From Corynebacterium sp. ACRPO (GTDB lineage Bacteria > Actinomycetota > Actinomycetes > Mycobacteriales > Mycobacteriaceae): DNA of 64,000 bases. The notes under the pieces were generated by a model. The model had not been told where the DNA came from. It was given only the letters and a program-made list of their open reading frames with translations, and ran no database searches. Positions 36,720 to 45,522 of this stretch are shown here, one piece after another (the first letter of the stretch is position 1; every line of letters starts with the position of its first letter). The translations under genes were made by a program, and so were the position numbers. Where the stretch lies: positions 1 through 64,000 of the forward strand of contig NZ_JAKRNE010000003.1 of the NCBI RefSeq assembly GCF_022347205.1, read 5' to 3'.

Positions 36720-37757
36720 GTGGCAGATTCCACTCAACGCGGCACCCGCATCGAGTTCCGCGAGATCACCAAGGTCTTTAAACAGAAAAAGACACGAGTC
36801 AAGGCCCTCGACAATGTCTCCATGACCATCGAGCCCGGCGAAATCGTCGGCATCATTGGCTATTCCGGCGCCGGCAAGTCCACCCTCGTGCGCATGATCA
36901 ACGGTTTGGACACCCCGTCCGCCGGCGAGCTGTTGCTCGACGAGACCAATATCGTTGGCATGTCCGAGAAGAAGCTGCGCGGCATTCGTCGCAATATCGG
37001 CATGATCTTCCAGCAGTTCAACCTGATGAACTCACGCACCGCGGCCGGCAATATTGAATACCCGCTGCAGCTGCAGGGCGTCAGCAAGCAGGAGCGCGCC
37101 CAGCGCGTGCAAGAGCTGCTGGACTTCGTCGGCCTGGGAGACAAGGGCAAGAGCTACCCGGAGCAGCTCTCCGGCGGCCAGAAGCAGCGCGTTGGCATTG
37201 CCCGTGCGCTGGCCACCAACCCTTCGCTGCTGCTTGCCGACGAAGCCACTTCCGCCCTCGACCCCACCACCACGCAGGAAGTCCTCGACCTGCTGCGCCG
37301 GGTGAACAAGGAATTCGGCATCACCATCGTCGTTATTACCCACGAGATGGAAGTCGTACGCTCCATCGCCGATAAGGTCGCCGTGATGGAAAACGGCCGC
37401 GTAGTAGAACAAGGCAGCGTCTACGAAGTCTTCTCCAACCCGCAGACCTCCGTGGCCGCCAAGTTCGTGGCCACCTCGCTGCGCAACGAACCCGACGTCG
37501 TCGAAACCGACGACCTGCTCGCGCACGAAGGCCGCCTGTTTACCATCAACCTCACCGAGGAATCTGGCTTCTTCACCGCCGCCGCTCGGCTCAAGGAAGC
37601 CGGCGTGTCCATCGCCGTCGTGCACGGCGGTATCACCACGTTGCAGCAGCATTCCTTTGGCAAACTGACCGTGCGACTCAGCGGCGATAATAACGCCATC
37701 GAAGAGTTCTACCGCACGCTTTCTACCACCACCCAGATTGAGGAGATTGCACGATGA
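36720..37757 (+). CDS. metN: methionine ABC transporter ATP-binding protein
   Basis: The 345-aa ATPase shows Walker A GYSGAGKSTLVRM (about 50), Q-loop FQQFNLM, signature LSGGQKQRVGIARAL, Walker B LLLADEATSALD, and the His switch VVITHEME. The C-terminal about 90 residues form the NIL regulatory domain, which binds methionine and inhibits transport. Start is a GTG at 36720. It overlaps metI by 4 bases. Confidence 0.95.
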   Translation: MADSTQRGTRIEFREITKVFKQKKTRVKALDNVSMTIEPGEIVGIIGYSGAGKSTLVRMINGLDTPSAGELLLDETNIVGMSEKKLRGIRRNIGMIFQQFNLMNSRTAAGNIEYPLQLQGVSKQERAQRVQELLDFVGLGDKGKSYPEQLSGGQKQRVGIARALATNPSLLLADEATSALDPTTTQEVLDLLRRVNKEFGITIVVITHEMEVVRSIADKVAVMENGRVVEQGSVYEVFSNPQTSVAAKFVATSLRNEPDVVETDDLLAHEGRLFTINLTEESGFFTAAARLKEAGVSIAVVHGGITTLQQHSFGKLTVRLSGDNNAIEEFYRTLSTTTQIEEIAR

Positions 37758-38434
37758 CCGTCACCAACCTCGCCCAAGCCAACTGGGATCGCCTTGGCCC
37801 CTCGCTCGCCGACGCCATCGTCGACACCCTCATCATGGTCTCGACCACCCTCATCGTCTCCGGCATCCTCGGCCTTGGCCTAGGCATGCTGCTCTACACC
37901 ACCCGCGCGGGCGGCATCCTGCAAAACCGGTTTGTCTACGTCATTGTTAACCTGCTGGTGAACTTCGTCCGCCCCATCCCCTTCATCATTTTGCTGGCCT
38001 TTGCCCAGCCACTGACCGTCGCCGTAATGGGAGGTTCCATCGGCCGCGGCCCAGCGACCTTCGTCATGGTCATCGCCGCGACCTTCTCCGTGGCCCGCGT
38101 GGTGGAGCAAAACCTCGTGGCTATCGATCCCGGTGTTATCGAGGCCGCCCGCTCCATGGGCGCCTCGCCGTGGAAGATCATTACCTCCGTCATCGTTCCG
38201 GAGGCCCTCGGCCCGCTGATTCTGGGCTACACCTTCTTGTTCATCGCCATCGTGGATATGTCCGCTATGGCCGGCTACGTCGGCGGCGGCGGCTTGGGCG
38301 ACTTCGCCATCGTCTACGGCTACCGCGCCTTCGAGTGGGAAGTCACCGTCGTGGCTACGCTCATCATCATCGTGCTGGTGCAGGCCGCCCAGTTCCTGGG
38401 CAACTGGCTTTCTTCCAAGGTCATGCGCCGCTAG
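37754..38434 (+). CDS. metI: methionine ABC transporter permease
   Basis: The 226-aa inner-membrane permease has five or six membrane spans and the coupling-helix EAA motif VIEAARSMGASPWKIITSVIVPEAL (about 123-147), which docks MetN. Together with MetQ and MetN it forms a D/L-methionine importer. The ATG overlaps the TGA of metN (ATGA). Confidence 0.95.
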   Translation: MTVTNLAQANWDRLGPSLADAIVDTLIMVSTTLIVSGILGLGLGMLLYTTRAGGILQNRFVYVIVNLLVNFVRPIPFIILLAFAQPLTVAVMGGSIGRGPATFVMVIAATFSVARVVEQNLVAIDPGVIEAARSMGASPWKIITSVIVPEALGPLILGYTFLFIAIVDMSAMAGYVGGGGLGDFAIVYGYRAFEWEVTVVATLIIIVLVQAAQFLGNWLSSKVMRR

Positions 38435-38439
38435 CCCCC

Positions 38440-38452
38440 GCTTGCCGACGCC
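38440..38452 (+). repeat. copy of the dispersed 13-bp word GCTTGCCGACGYC (intergenic copy; family listed)
   Basis: This is the one clearly intergenic copy, six bases after the metI stop. Exact copies in the window are: plus strand 5325-5337, 6228-6240, 11120-11132, 14852-14864, 25108-25120, 29441-29453 and this one; minus strand 8307-8319, 16460-16472, 16517-16529, 29096-29108, 30448-30460, 32844-32856 and 62112-62124. Partial 11-12-base copies lie at 37232-37242, 41638-41649, 51219-51230 and 60714-60724. The copies at 29441, 14852 and 41638 run antisense to their host genes. Confidence 0.75.
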
Positions 38453-38470
38453 GCCCCCGCCCCGCGCAGC

Positions 38471-39331
38471 CTACTCCGCGACCGGCTCCACGCCGGTCGC
38501 TACGATGGCTTGGCCTTTCTTCGGCGCATCGCCGCACGAGGAGACCACGCCTTCTACCTCGCGCTCCTCGAGCGCCACACGCCAGCGCCGGCCGTCAGCG
38601 TGGCTGACCTCGCCGCCGTCGGTGGCGGTGAGCTGGCCGTAGGAGAGGTCCTCGCCGGCGTCGATAAGCGAGCGGGCCACCGCCAACTCCGCCACCTGGC
38701 CGCGCGGGCCGAAAATACCGCGCCCGCGATTTACCGGGTAGAAATACTTCCCCTTCGCCGCCGCCGCAATCATCTGCGCGGCGGCTTCTTTATTCATGCG
38801 TCCAAAGGAATAGGCCCATGGCATGAGCATGACCGACGGCGCGAATCGGTGCCCCTTCGTGTGCGAGGTCTCCCACACCATATCCGGATAGTCCGCCACC
38901 AGCTCCGCGGCCAGCGGCCGACCCTTGACCGCACAGCACGTATCGCGCTTCGCATGCGTGCACACCAGCACCAGCGGCGTATCCAAAGCGCCGCCCCCAT
39001 TGCGGCCAGGCCCGGTCAGGTCCAGATCGAGGATCTTCTCCGGGCCCGTCAGCAGCACGAGTTCCATCACGCCCTGCTCGGCCCACACCAGGTAGCAGCG
39101 GTGCATCTTGCCCACCTGGCGGCCATCGCGGCCCGGCCGGCGAATAAGCTGCAGCCCTGCCGCGCCCTTCAGCTTGGTCTTGAGCTGCGCTGTGAGCTCC
39201 GGCCCAAAGGTATCGCCGTCGAGCACGTCTCGCGACCATCCGCCCGGCCACTCGAAAAGCACATAGACGGATTCCTTCTTCGCCGTGCCTGGCAGCGGCT
39301 CTACCTGGATATCTGAACAGAACTCGGTCAT
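38471..39331 (-). CDS. sucrase/ferredoxin-like [2Fe-2S] protein
   Basis: The 286-aa protein belongs to the sucraseferredoxin-like family with a thioredoxin-fold [2Fe-2S] domain. Candidate cluster ligands are the cysteines in VCTHAKRDTCCAVKG (about 143-157) and the histidine of WETSHTKGHRFAPS, with FYPVNRGRGIFGPRG following. The redox partner is unknown. The frame extends to 39400 but MTEFCSDIQVEPLPG at 39331 is the better start; a DtxR box ends directly before it, so iron-dependent control is likely. Confidence 0.8.
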   Translation of the reverse strand: MTEFCSDIQVEPLPGTAKKESVYVLFEWPGGWSRDVLDGDTFGPELTAQLKTKLKGAAGLQLIRRPGRDGRQVGKMHRCYLVWAEQGVMELVLLTGPEKILDLDLTGPGRNGGGALDTPLVLVCTHAKRDTCCAVKGRPLAAELVADYPDMVWETSHTKGHRFAPSVMLMPWAYSFGRMNKEAAAQMIAAAAKGKYFYPVNRGRGIFGPRGQVAELAVARSLIDAGEDLSYGQLTATDGGEVSHADGRRWRVALEEREVEGVVSSCGDAPKKGQAIVATGVEPVAE

Positions 39332-39350
39332 ATACCTAAGCCTAACCTTT
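39332..39350 (-). promoter_or_regulatory. DtxR (iron) box upstream of the ferredoxin-like gene
   Basis: AAAGGTTAGGCTTAGGTAT on the minus strand matches the DtxR consensus TWAGGTWAGSCTWACCTWA at 15 of 19 positions. It directly abuts the ATG and covers the promoter, so Fe-loaded DtxR should repress. Confidence 0.7.
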
Positions 39351-39452
39351 CTGCTTTTCAGCTCACCCCCTTGGCAACCCCTTGGCAACAATTCGGCCAC
39401 GAAGTACCCCCTCAGCTATACAGTTCACGGCCGAAAATATAACCTAGGGGAC

Positions 39453-40010
39453 ATGTTGAAAGTCCGTCTCGCCGCAACGCTTCTCGTCGCAGCTTTCCTC
39501 AGCGGCTGCGCTGCCCACGAGACGGACCGCACCACCATGGCCGCGTCTGCGGATAACTCCCAGATCAATCCGCTAGGCCAGGCCAATATGGAGATGAAAA
39601 CCCTCCGGCCGCAGGCGCCCTCCGAACTCACGGTGACCGACGTGCGCATCGGCCGGCACGAGGGGTTTGAGCGCGTCGTCTTCGAGCTTGATGGCGGCGG
39701 CGCTCCCGGCTGGTTCGTGGATTACGCCGACACGCCCACACAGCAGGGTTCCGGCAAGGCCATTGACCACTCCGGTAAGACCGCACTCAATGTCAATATC
39801 GACGGCGTGGTCTATCCCTTCGAGGCCGGCAAGGACGATCCCCGCATCGGCGTGGTGGATGCCCCTACGGAAGGAATTGTCACCCAAGTGGTCAATGGCG
39901 GCACCTACGAGGGCCGCTGCCAATTTGTCATCGGCATGACCTCTCGCAAGCCTTATTCCGTGCAGGTGCTCGATAACCCCACCCGTCTCGTAGTCGATAT
40001 TCGCGATTAA
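39453..40010 (+). CDS. AMIN-like-domain secreted lipoprotein, 185 aa
   Basis: A lipoprotein signal with lipobox LSGC (Cys about 19) precedes a spacer, then a single domain (ELTVTDVRIGRHEGFERVVF to RLVVDIRD) of the AMIN-like type seen in actinobacterial secreted proteins. AMIN domains bind the cell-wall envelope; function of stand-alone copies is unknown. TAGGGGAC precedes the ATG at 39453, and a TATAAC -10 lies at 39438-39443. Its stop overlaps the converging imuB by 4 bases. Confidence 0.85.
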   Translation: MLKVRLAATLLVAAFLSGCAAHETDRTTMAASADNSQINPLGQANMEMKTLRPQAPSELTVTDVRIGRHEGFERVVFELDGGGAPGWFVDYADTPTQQGSGKAIDHSGKTALNVNIDGVVYPFEAGKDDPRIGVVDAPTEGIVTQVVNGGTYEGRCQFVIGMTSRKPYSVQVLDNPTRLVVDIRD

Positions 40011-41530
40011 TAGGTCGCCTCAACCCGCCAACGGCCGCCGGACCATACCAAGAGCCAGGCCCGTTGATGCTCTTCGTGCTCGGCTTGGCCCACCACCTGC
40101 AGGCGCGCTACGTGCTGTGGAGTATCGGTCCACCACTGCGTATCCACCGGCCAGGGTCCGGCCCAGCCCAGCACGCGGAAGCGGTTCGCACCCCAGCCCA
40201 AGGCCACCGGCACACTGGAGAGGAGGGCTTCGGCAGTAACAAAGACGGGGCGCTCGGCGGCGTCGATAAGCCGAATGCGCGCGGCCGGATGATTCGGACC
40301 ACCGCCCAGCCGTGCAGGCAGGGGCGCGGGAATGCGGCCGGGCCACTCGCCCTGCGGCGGTGCGTCACGCTGCTCGCCATAGGGCACGTACTCGATGCGC
40401 TCGGCCACCCCACGGCCGCCCACCGCCCGCGGCTGCAGCACACGATCCACCCCCAGCTGCGATTGCACGCGGGCGATCACGCGCTTGACCTGCTCCTGCG
40501 AGCCTTCCCCGCCCCAGAGACCGGTAGTGGACGGGGCGGCAACCTCCACCGGCTCCAGCGCCAGGCGGCGAATGGCTGCGCCCTCACCAGTAGCGCGCGT
40601 GAGCCAGCCATCGAGCTGCCAGCGCACGCGGTCCGCGGTAGCCTGCTCCGTCAGCGCTTCCTGCGTGCGCCACACCCGCGCCAGCTCCTCACCGGTGCCA
40701 AACTCCGCCACCACGCGCAGCCGCAGGCACACCTTGCCGGCCGCTTCCAAGCGGGCATGCAGCTGGGCCGCGAGTTGGCGGGCCGCGAAGGCCGCCGCGT
40801 CCACGCGCTCGATGCGCTCTTCCATTTCCACCGCCAGATCCGGGCGCGCCAACTCTGGGGCCACGCGCCTATCCGCACGGGCCTGGGCCAGTTCGTGGGC
40901 ACGCCGGCCCGGCTCACCAAACCGGGTAGCTACCTGCTTAAACGACAGCGCGGCTAAGTCGCCCAGGCGTCGCACACCCAGCTTATCCAGCTGTGCGATA
41001 AACCCAGCCTCAAAGCCCAAGGCCTCATCGGCCGCCAGCACGCCTATGGGCTGGGTGGCCAAAAACTCTCGCGAGCCACCCTCCGGTACCACTGCTCCCA
41101 CGCCGCGGTGCCGGGCCGCGATGACGGCCGTGGCAATCTCATCGGCGACGCCGAGGGTGGAGTCGAAGCCGGCGTACGAAGAGGCGTCGACAAGCATCTC
41201 TAGTGCTTTCTCCCCGTGGTAGCGCAGCGCCGCACCCGCATCCACAATCGCCAGGCCCGGGCGCAGCACCTCCACCGAGGACGCCACCGCATCTAAGCCG
41301 GCTGCAACCTCCGCAAACGCCGCGCCATCCCGGTCCGGATTGGCCTCCACCACTGCGGCCTCGGGGCACAGCGCTTGGGCCTGACGCAGGCGCATCCCCC
41401 GCCGCACACCCGCCCGGCGCGCCTTCCTATCGCACACCGCCACCGCGTGATTGCGCGCAATAACCATAGGGCCCTGCCCGCCGGCGGCCTGGATGGGCCA
41501 ATCCGGAAACCACACGGCCGCTACCCTCAT
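40007..41530 (-). CDS. imuB: ImuB-like catalytically dead Y-family polymerase homologue
   Basis: ImuB is the clamp-binding adapter of the DnaE2 mutasome. The 507-aa protein has the Y-family fold, starting RVAAVWFPDWPIQAAGG, but the catalytic acidic residues are missing (palm positions read WFPDW and GLAIVDAGAALRYHG rather than DxD and SxDE). A TTGLWGG motif about residue 340 resembles the ImuB beta-clamp-binding QLxLWG. It follows imuA with a four-base overlap, and dnaE2 is elsewhere in the window. Confidence 0.88.
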   Translation of the reverse strand: MRVAAVWFPDWPIQAAGGQGPMVIARNHAVAVCDRKARRAGVRRGMRLRQAQALCPEAAVVEANPDRDGAAFAEVAAGLDAVASSVEVLRPGLAIVDAGAALRYHGEKALEMLVDASSYAGFDSTLGVADEIATAVIAARHRGVGAVVPEGGSREFLATQPIGVLAADEALGFEAGFIAQLDKLGVRRLGDLAALSFKQVATRFGEPGRRAHELAQARADRRVAPELARPDLAVEMEERIERVDAAAFAARQLAAQLHARLEAAGKVCLRLRVVAEFGTGEELARVWRTQEALTEQATADRVRWQLDGWLTRATGEGAAIRRLALEPVEVAAPSTTGLWGGEGSQEQVKRVIARVQSQLGVDRVLQPRAVGGRGVAERIEYVPYGEQRDAPPQGEWPGRIPAPLPARLGGGPNHPAARIRLIDAAERPVFVTAEALLSSVPVALGWGANRFRVLGWAGPWPVDTQWWTDTPQHVARLQVVGQAEHEEHQRAWLLVWSGGRWRVEATY

Positions 41531-42189
41531 ACGACCTCCAACCGGCGACGCTCACCCACCGTGAGCACCCCGTGCGAGGCACCCTGCTTCGAGGTCACCT
41601 CCACGTCCATGTCCACTCCGCGAATACGCCCGCTGCCCTTGCCGACGCCCCGATAGGCACTCACCCGCGCCCCTATCCCCACCGCCGTGCCGGGCAGGCG
41701 CGTGCCCACCGTAAGCACGGCCGCGCGCCCGCCGCGCACCTTCGCCAGCACCGGCCGCGCCTTGGTAGGGCTCACCTCGCCGGGCGGCCCATGGTGGACA
41801 ACAAGGTCTAGCCCTTCCGCCAATACTCCCGCCACCATCCAGGATTCCAAGCCCGGATCCGGCACGGTTACCACGCGTTCGATAGCACCCTCCTCGGCCA
41901 CTTGTGCGAGTAGCAAATCCGGCCACCCCACCACTCCCACATACCCGCCGCGGGCGGTGAGATGACAGATAAGCTCCACCACCAGCGCCGGGCAGTTCAC
42001 ACAGTGCACCACCTGCCGGCGCGCCAGCCCACCTGCGGGAAGCAAGCGCGCCAGGCCAGGGAGCGTATCTACCAGCTCTTCTTCCGGGCCGCGCTCCATA
42101 GCGCGCATGCGGGTACGCAGCATCGCCACGCGGTCCGACCTACTTAGCCCGGCCACCGCTTTCTCTAGGCGAACGCTCGTTTGACTCAC
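41527..42189 (-). CDS. imuA: ImuA-like (RecA-related) mutasome protein
   Basis: The 220-aa protein belongs to the actinobacterial ImuA' group, first gene of the imuA-imuB operon. A Walker A motif is not visible; it has PAGGLARRQVVHCVNCPALV instead. The frame is open to 42264, but the GTG at 42189 (VSQTSVRLEKAVAG) is preferred because TACTAT at 42199-42194 would start a near-leaderless transcript. A LexA half-site lies further upstream at 42230-42236. Confidence 0.8.
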   Translation of the reverse strand: MSQTSVRLEKAVAGLSRSDRVAMLRTRMRAMERGPEEELVDTLPGLARLLPAGGLARRQVVHCVNCPALVVELICHLTARGGYVGVVGWPDLLLAQVAEEGAIERVVTVPDPGLESWMVAGVLAEGLDLVVHHGPPGEVSPTKARPVLAKVRGGRAAVLTVGTRLPGTAVGIGARVSAYRGVGKGSGRIRGVDMDVEVTSKQGASHGVLTVGERRRLEVV

Positions 42190-42220
42190 CCGAATAGTAT
42201 GAACCCTCACCCGGACACAT

Positions 42221-42236
42221 GCAAGTGTATGTTCGA
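42221..42236. promoter_or_regulatory. imperfect LexA box between imuA and the 139-aa gene
   Basis: GCAAGTGTATGTTCGA has a perfect TGTTCGA right half and a degenerate left half. Its place in the -35 region of imuA and beside the divergent gene makes SOS control plausible. Confidence 0.5.
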
Positions 42237-42253
42237 ATGGTAGCCTTAGCGGC

Positions 42254-42673
42254 ATGAACTTCAACGCTGCCTACGGCGCCATGCGCGAGCACACCACCCC
42301 CATCCCCACTCCGCCATGGGTGCGCTTGGGCTCGTCCATCCTCATCGGTGCGGCCGTGGCACTCTTGGCAAGCCGCGCGCATATCTTTGCCGCACTGGTT
42401 GGGGCGCTCGTATGCCTCGTGGCGGCCTTCGTCCTCGTCTTTGCCCACCCCTACCGCCGTGCGATGCGCGCTTATGCCGACAAGCGCAATGTCGCTCTAG
42501 TTCCTACCATCGCACAGCTCGTGCCACTGATGATTCTGTGGCTTATGGTGATGCTCGCGCCCATCGTGTCCCTGCCCGCGTGGGGCGTCGGGCTGGTGTG
42601 GCTAATGGTCTTTGGGCTGAGCTTTTTCGTCTTCCCCCATGTGGATGGCACGCGCCGGCTCGCGTTTGCCTAA
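42254..42673 (+). CDS. small membrane protein, 139 aa
   Basis: Four hydrophobic segments (about 28-42, 47-66, 85-106, 110-130) separated by a basic loop HPYRRAMRAYADKRN. No family recognised. It is divergent from imuA and shares its control region including the LexA half-site. The distance to the next gene is filled by DnaA-box-like sequences. Confidence 0.7.
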   Translation: MNFNAAYGAMREHTTPIPTPPWVRLGSSILIGAAVALLASRAHIFAALVGALVCLVAAFVLVFAHPYRRAMRAYADKRNVALVPTIAQLVPLMILWLMVMLAPIVSLPAWGVGLVWLMVFGLSFFVFPHVDGTRRLAFA

Positions 42674-42694
42674 TCTAAACGACACTTTTCGGGG

Positions 42695-42703
42695 TTATCC
42701 ACA
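42695..42703 (+). promoter_or_regulatory. DnaA-box-like 9-mer, distal, upstream of HNH paralogue 2
   Basis: TTATCCACA pointing toward the gene, followed by GCTTTTT. It is 107 bases before the ATG. Confidence 0.5.
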
Positions 42704-42737
42704 GCTTTTTCGGCCCACGGCGGGTATGCAGGGCGGG

Positions 42738-42746
42738 TTATCCACA
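42738..42746 (+). promoter_or_regulatory. DnaA-box-like 9-mer, proximal, upstream of HNH paralogue 2
   Basis: TTATCCACA in the same orientation, 43 bases (about four helical turns) after the first box, preceded by GGCGGG. The proximal box of paralogue 1 has a similar preceding GGCGG. Confidence 0.5.
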
Positions 42747-42810
42747 GAATTGACCGTAGCGGTTGCGCCGGCCGTGCGCCGGTGTAGGTGCGCGCCGTAG
42801 CGTTGCAGGC

Positions 42811-43848
42811 ATGAACGCACTCGAGACCTACCTCACCGCCTTGGGCCCTGGCATGGACATCATCGCCGGGTGCCAAGGCATGTCCGGGTCCGAGCTCATG
42901 GACCGCGGCGCGCCCGATGCCATCGCCGCCGATCTGCTGCTTTTGTGCGAAAGCTACTTCGGCCGCACCAAATTTACGCGCCTGCAGCACCGCGCTATTG
43001 CCGACGCCCGCCGCAACACCCACTCCATCGCCACCCTTGCTGCCCTAGAACGCATTGTTAACCGCGCGCCCAGCAAGAAGCAGGCCTGGCAGCTGCGCGC
43101 GGAATGCTGCGCGATGACCGGCTCGATGAGCCACATCCTTAAACACGCCCGACGGCGCCTGCGCGAGATGAAAGACAACACCGTAACCCCAGGCGTGCGC
43201 ACTTACCGACGCCCCAATGACTACTGGACGCTGGCCATCACCGGAACCTCTAGTTTCATCGCGGATCTCAACGCCGCCCTGGCCGCGACCGGAAAGCAAT
43301 CGCTCGAGGCGGTAGAAAAGATCTTCTTTGACCAAGCTGCGGCCGCGCGGGCAGAAGTGGTGACCAATGCCATCGTGCCGTTAGACAAATTCATCCGCAT
43401 CCGCGACGGCCGCGGCGATGATATCGAGCTCGATCTGACCAATGGCGCCACCATCACCGGCACCGAATATCTGCGCCGCGTGCTCAACGACGTCGGCTTT
43501 GCTGGCGACAAAGAAACCGGCTACGTCACGCTCGTGCACCCCGAGGAAGGTCCGGTTAATCTCTACCGCACGGCGCGCGTGGCCAATGACAAGCAGCGCA
43601 TTATGGCCGCTGCAGAAAATCCACGCTGCGCCTGGCCGGGCTGCAACCAACCGGCCGACCTCTCCCAAGTCCACCACCTCAAGGCGTGGAGCAATGGCGG
43701 GGAGACGAATATGAAAAACCTGGTCATGTGCTGCGCTTACCATAATGGTGTCAACGACGATGACCCCAACGCCCCACCTCGGCGCGGCCGCCTCGAGCGG
43801 GTGGGCGGGCGCATTGTGTGGCGCCCGCCGTTTACCCCGCACGAGTAA
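42811..43848 (+). CDS. HNH endonuclease-signature protein with DUF222-type N-terminus (paralogue 2)
   Basis: The 345-aa paralogue of 26292-27272 has the same architecture: MNALETYLTALGPG start, CESYFGRTKF, a helical domain, then the HNH site with CAWPGCNQP, QVHHLKAWSNGGE and CCAYHNGVNDDDPN. The C-termini share NDDDPNAPPRRGRLER and IVWRPP. Whether it cuts DNA is unproven. The frame begins further upstream (42763), but the alignment of both paralogues begins at this ATG. Confidence 0.85.
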   Translation: MNALETYLTALGPGMDIIAGCQGMSGSELMDRGAPDAIAADLLLLCESYFGRTKFTRLQHRAIADARRNTHSIATLAALERIVNRAPSKKQAWQLRAECCAMTGSMSHILKHARRRLREMKDNTVTPGVRTYRRPNDYWTLAITGTSSFIADLNAALAATGKQSLEAVEKIFFDQAAAARAEVVTNAIVPLDKFIRIRDGRGDDIELDLTNGATITGTEYLRRVLNDVGFAGDKETGYVTLVHPEEGPVNLYRTARVANDKQRIMAAAENPRCAWPGCNQPADLSQVHHLKAWSNGGETNMKNLVMCCAYHNGVNDDDPNAPPRRGRLERVGGRIVWRPPFTPHE

Positions 43849-43871
43849 GCGCCGGCGCCAAAACGAGCGAA

Positions 43872-43900
43872 AAGGCGCTCAGCACTAGACTGAGCGCCTT
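43872..43900 (-). terminator. terminator of guaA, possibly bidirectional
   Basis: AAGGCGCTCAG at 43872-43882 pairs with CTGAGCGCCTT at 43890-43900; TTTT follows on the minus strand. It lies between converging HNH and guaA genes. Confidence 0.85.
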
Positions 43901-43914
43901 CTACGCATGCCGTT

Positions 43915-45489
43915 TTACTCCCACTCGATGGTTCCCGGTGGCTTGGAGGTGCAGTCCAAGACCACGCGGTTGACGTCCTTCACCTCGTTGGTGATCCGGG
44001 TAGAAATCTTCTCCAGCACCTCGTACGGCAAGCGAGTCCAGTCCGCGGTCATGGCGTCCTCCGAGGACACTGGGCGCAGCACAATCGGGTGGCCATAGGT
44101 ACGGCCGTCGCCCTGCACGCCAACGGAGCGGACATCGGCCAGCAGTACTACCGGGCACTGCCAAATCTGGTCATCCAGGCCGGCATTGGTCAGCTCGGTG
44201 CGAGCAATAAGGTCTGCCTCGCGTAGCGTCTCCAAGCGCTCCTCGGTTACCTCACCGATGATGCGGATACCCAAGCCCGGGCCAGGGAATGGCTGGCGGC
44301 TAACGATCTCTTCTGGCAAGCCCAGCTCGCGGCCGACGGCGCGAACCTCGTCTTTAAACAGCAGGCGCAGCGGCTCGACCAGCTTGAACTCCACGTCATC
44401 TGGCAGACCGCCGACATTGTGGTGAGACTTAATATTCGCCGTGCCATCGCCGCCGCCAGACTCGACAACGTCAGGGTACAGAGTGCCTTGGACGAGGTAG
44501 TCGATGGTGGAGCCTGCGGGGGCGTCGTCAAGCACGCCTGCAACCGCGCGCTCAAAGGAACGGATAAACTCCGCGCCGATGGCCTTGCGCTTGGCTTCTG
44601 GGTCGCTAACGCCTGCCAGCTTTTCCAGGAAGGCAGCGCGCTCATCCGCAGTCACCAGCTTCGCGCCGGTGGAGGCAACGAAGTCCTTTTCTACCTGCTC
44701 GCGCTCGCCGGCACGCAGCAGGCCGTGGTCAACGAAGACACAGGTGAGGCGATCTCCAATGGCGCGCTGCACCAGTGCGGCCGCCACAGCGGAGTCCACA
44801 CCGCCGGACAGACCACAAATAGCGCGGCCTTCCTCGCCCACCTGTGCGCGGACATCCGCGATGAGCTGCTCGGCGATATTATCGGCCGTCCAATTCTGCT
44901 CTAGGCCAGCGATCTCGGTAAGGAAACGGGTAAGCACCTCTTGGCCGTGCGGCGAGTGGAGCACCTCAGGGTGGTACTGCACGCCGGCCATCTGCTTGGC
45001 TGGGCACTCCATAGCGGCAACGGGAGCACCGGCCGAAGTAGCAGTAACCTCAAAGCCTTCGGGAGCGGCAGATACGGCATCGCCGTGGGACATCCACACT
45101 TTGTGGGTAGCCTCCAGGCCTTCGTGAAGTACACCGCCCTTAACATTCATATCGGTACGGCCGTACTCACGCTCGCCGGTGGAAGAGACAGTGCCACCAA
45201 GCGCATGGTTCATGGCCTGGAAGCCGTAGCAAATGCCGAAAACCGGAATGCCGAGCTCAAGTAGCTCCGGCTTGAGGGCCGGGGCGCCATCGGCATATAC
45301 GGAAGAAGGTCCACCCGACAAAATGAGAGCGGCTGGATCCTTTGCTTTAATTTCCTCTACAGAAGCGGAGTTGGGGACAACCTCGGAGTAAATCTTGGCC
45401 TCGCGCACGCGACGGGCAATAAGCTGCGCGTACTGAGCGCCAAAGTCCACAACGAGGACGGGGCGCGGGGTAGTATTTGGCTTAGTCAC
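43915..45489 (-). CDS. guaA: GMP synthase (glutamine-hydrolysing)
   Basis: GuaA converts XMP to GMP using ATP and glutamine. The 524-aa protein has a class I glutaminase domain ([10 protein letters not shown], nucleophile in [15 protein letters not shown], then MWSHGD) and an ATP-pyrophosphatase domain ([15 protein letters not shown]) with the C-terminal dimerisation domain ending PPGTIEWE. The start is a GTG at 45489; a TAGACT -10 at 45502-45497 predicts a leaderless mRNA. Confidence 0.96.
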   Translation of the reverse strand: MTKPNTTPRPVLVVDFGAQYAQLIARRVREAKIYSEVVPNSASVEEIKAKDPAALILSGGPSSVYADGAPALKPELLELGIPVFGICYGFQAMNHALGGTVSSTGEREYGRTDMNVKGGVLHEGLEATHKVWMSHGDAVSAAPEGFEVTATSAGAPVAAMECPAKQMAGVQYHPEVLHSPHGQEVLTRFLTEIAGLEQNWTADNIAEQLIADVRAQVGEEGRAICGLSGGVDSAVAAALVQRAIGDRLTCVFVDHGLLRAGEREQVEKDFVASTGAKLVTADERAAFLEKLAGVSDPEAKRKAIGAEFIRSFERAVAGVLDDAPAGSTIDYLVQGTLYPDVVESGGGDGTANIKSHHNVGGLPDDVEFKLVEPLRLLFKDEVRAVGRELGLPEEIVSRQPFPGPGLGIRIIGEVTEERLETLREADLIARTELTNAGLDDQIWQCPVVLLADVRSVGVQGDGRTYGHPIVLRPVSSEDAMTADWTRLPYEVLEKISTRITNEVKDVNRVVLDCTSKPPGTIEWE

Positions 45490-45522
45490 GCCCCATAGTC
45501 TAACCCACTAAACTGATAGCTT

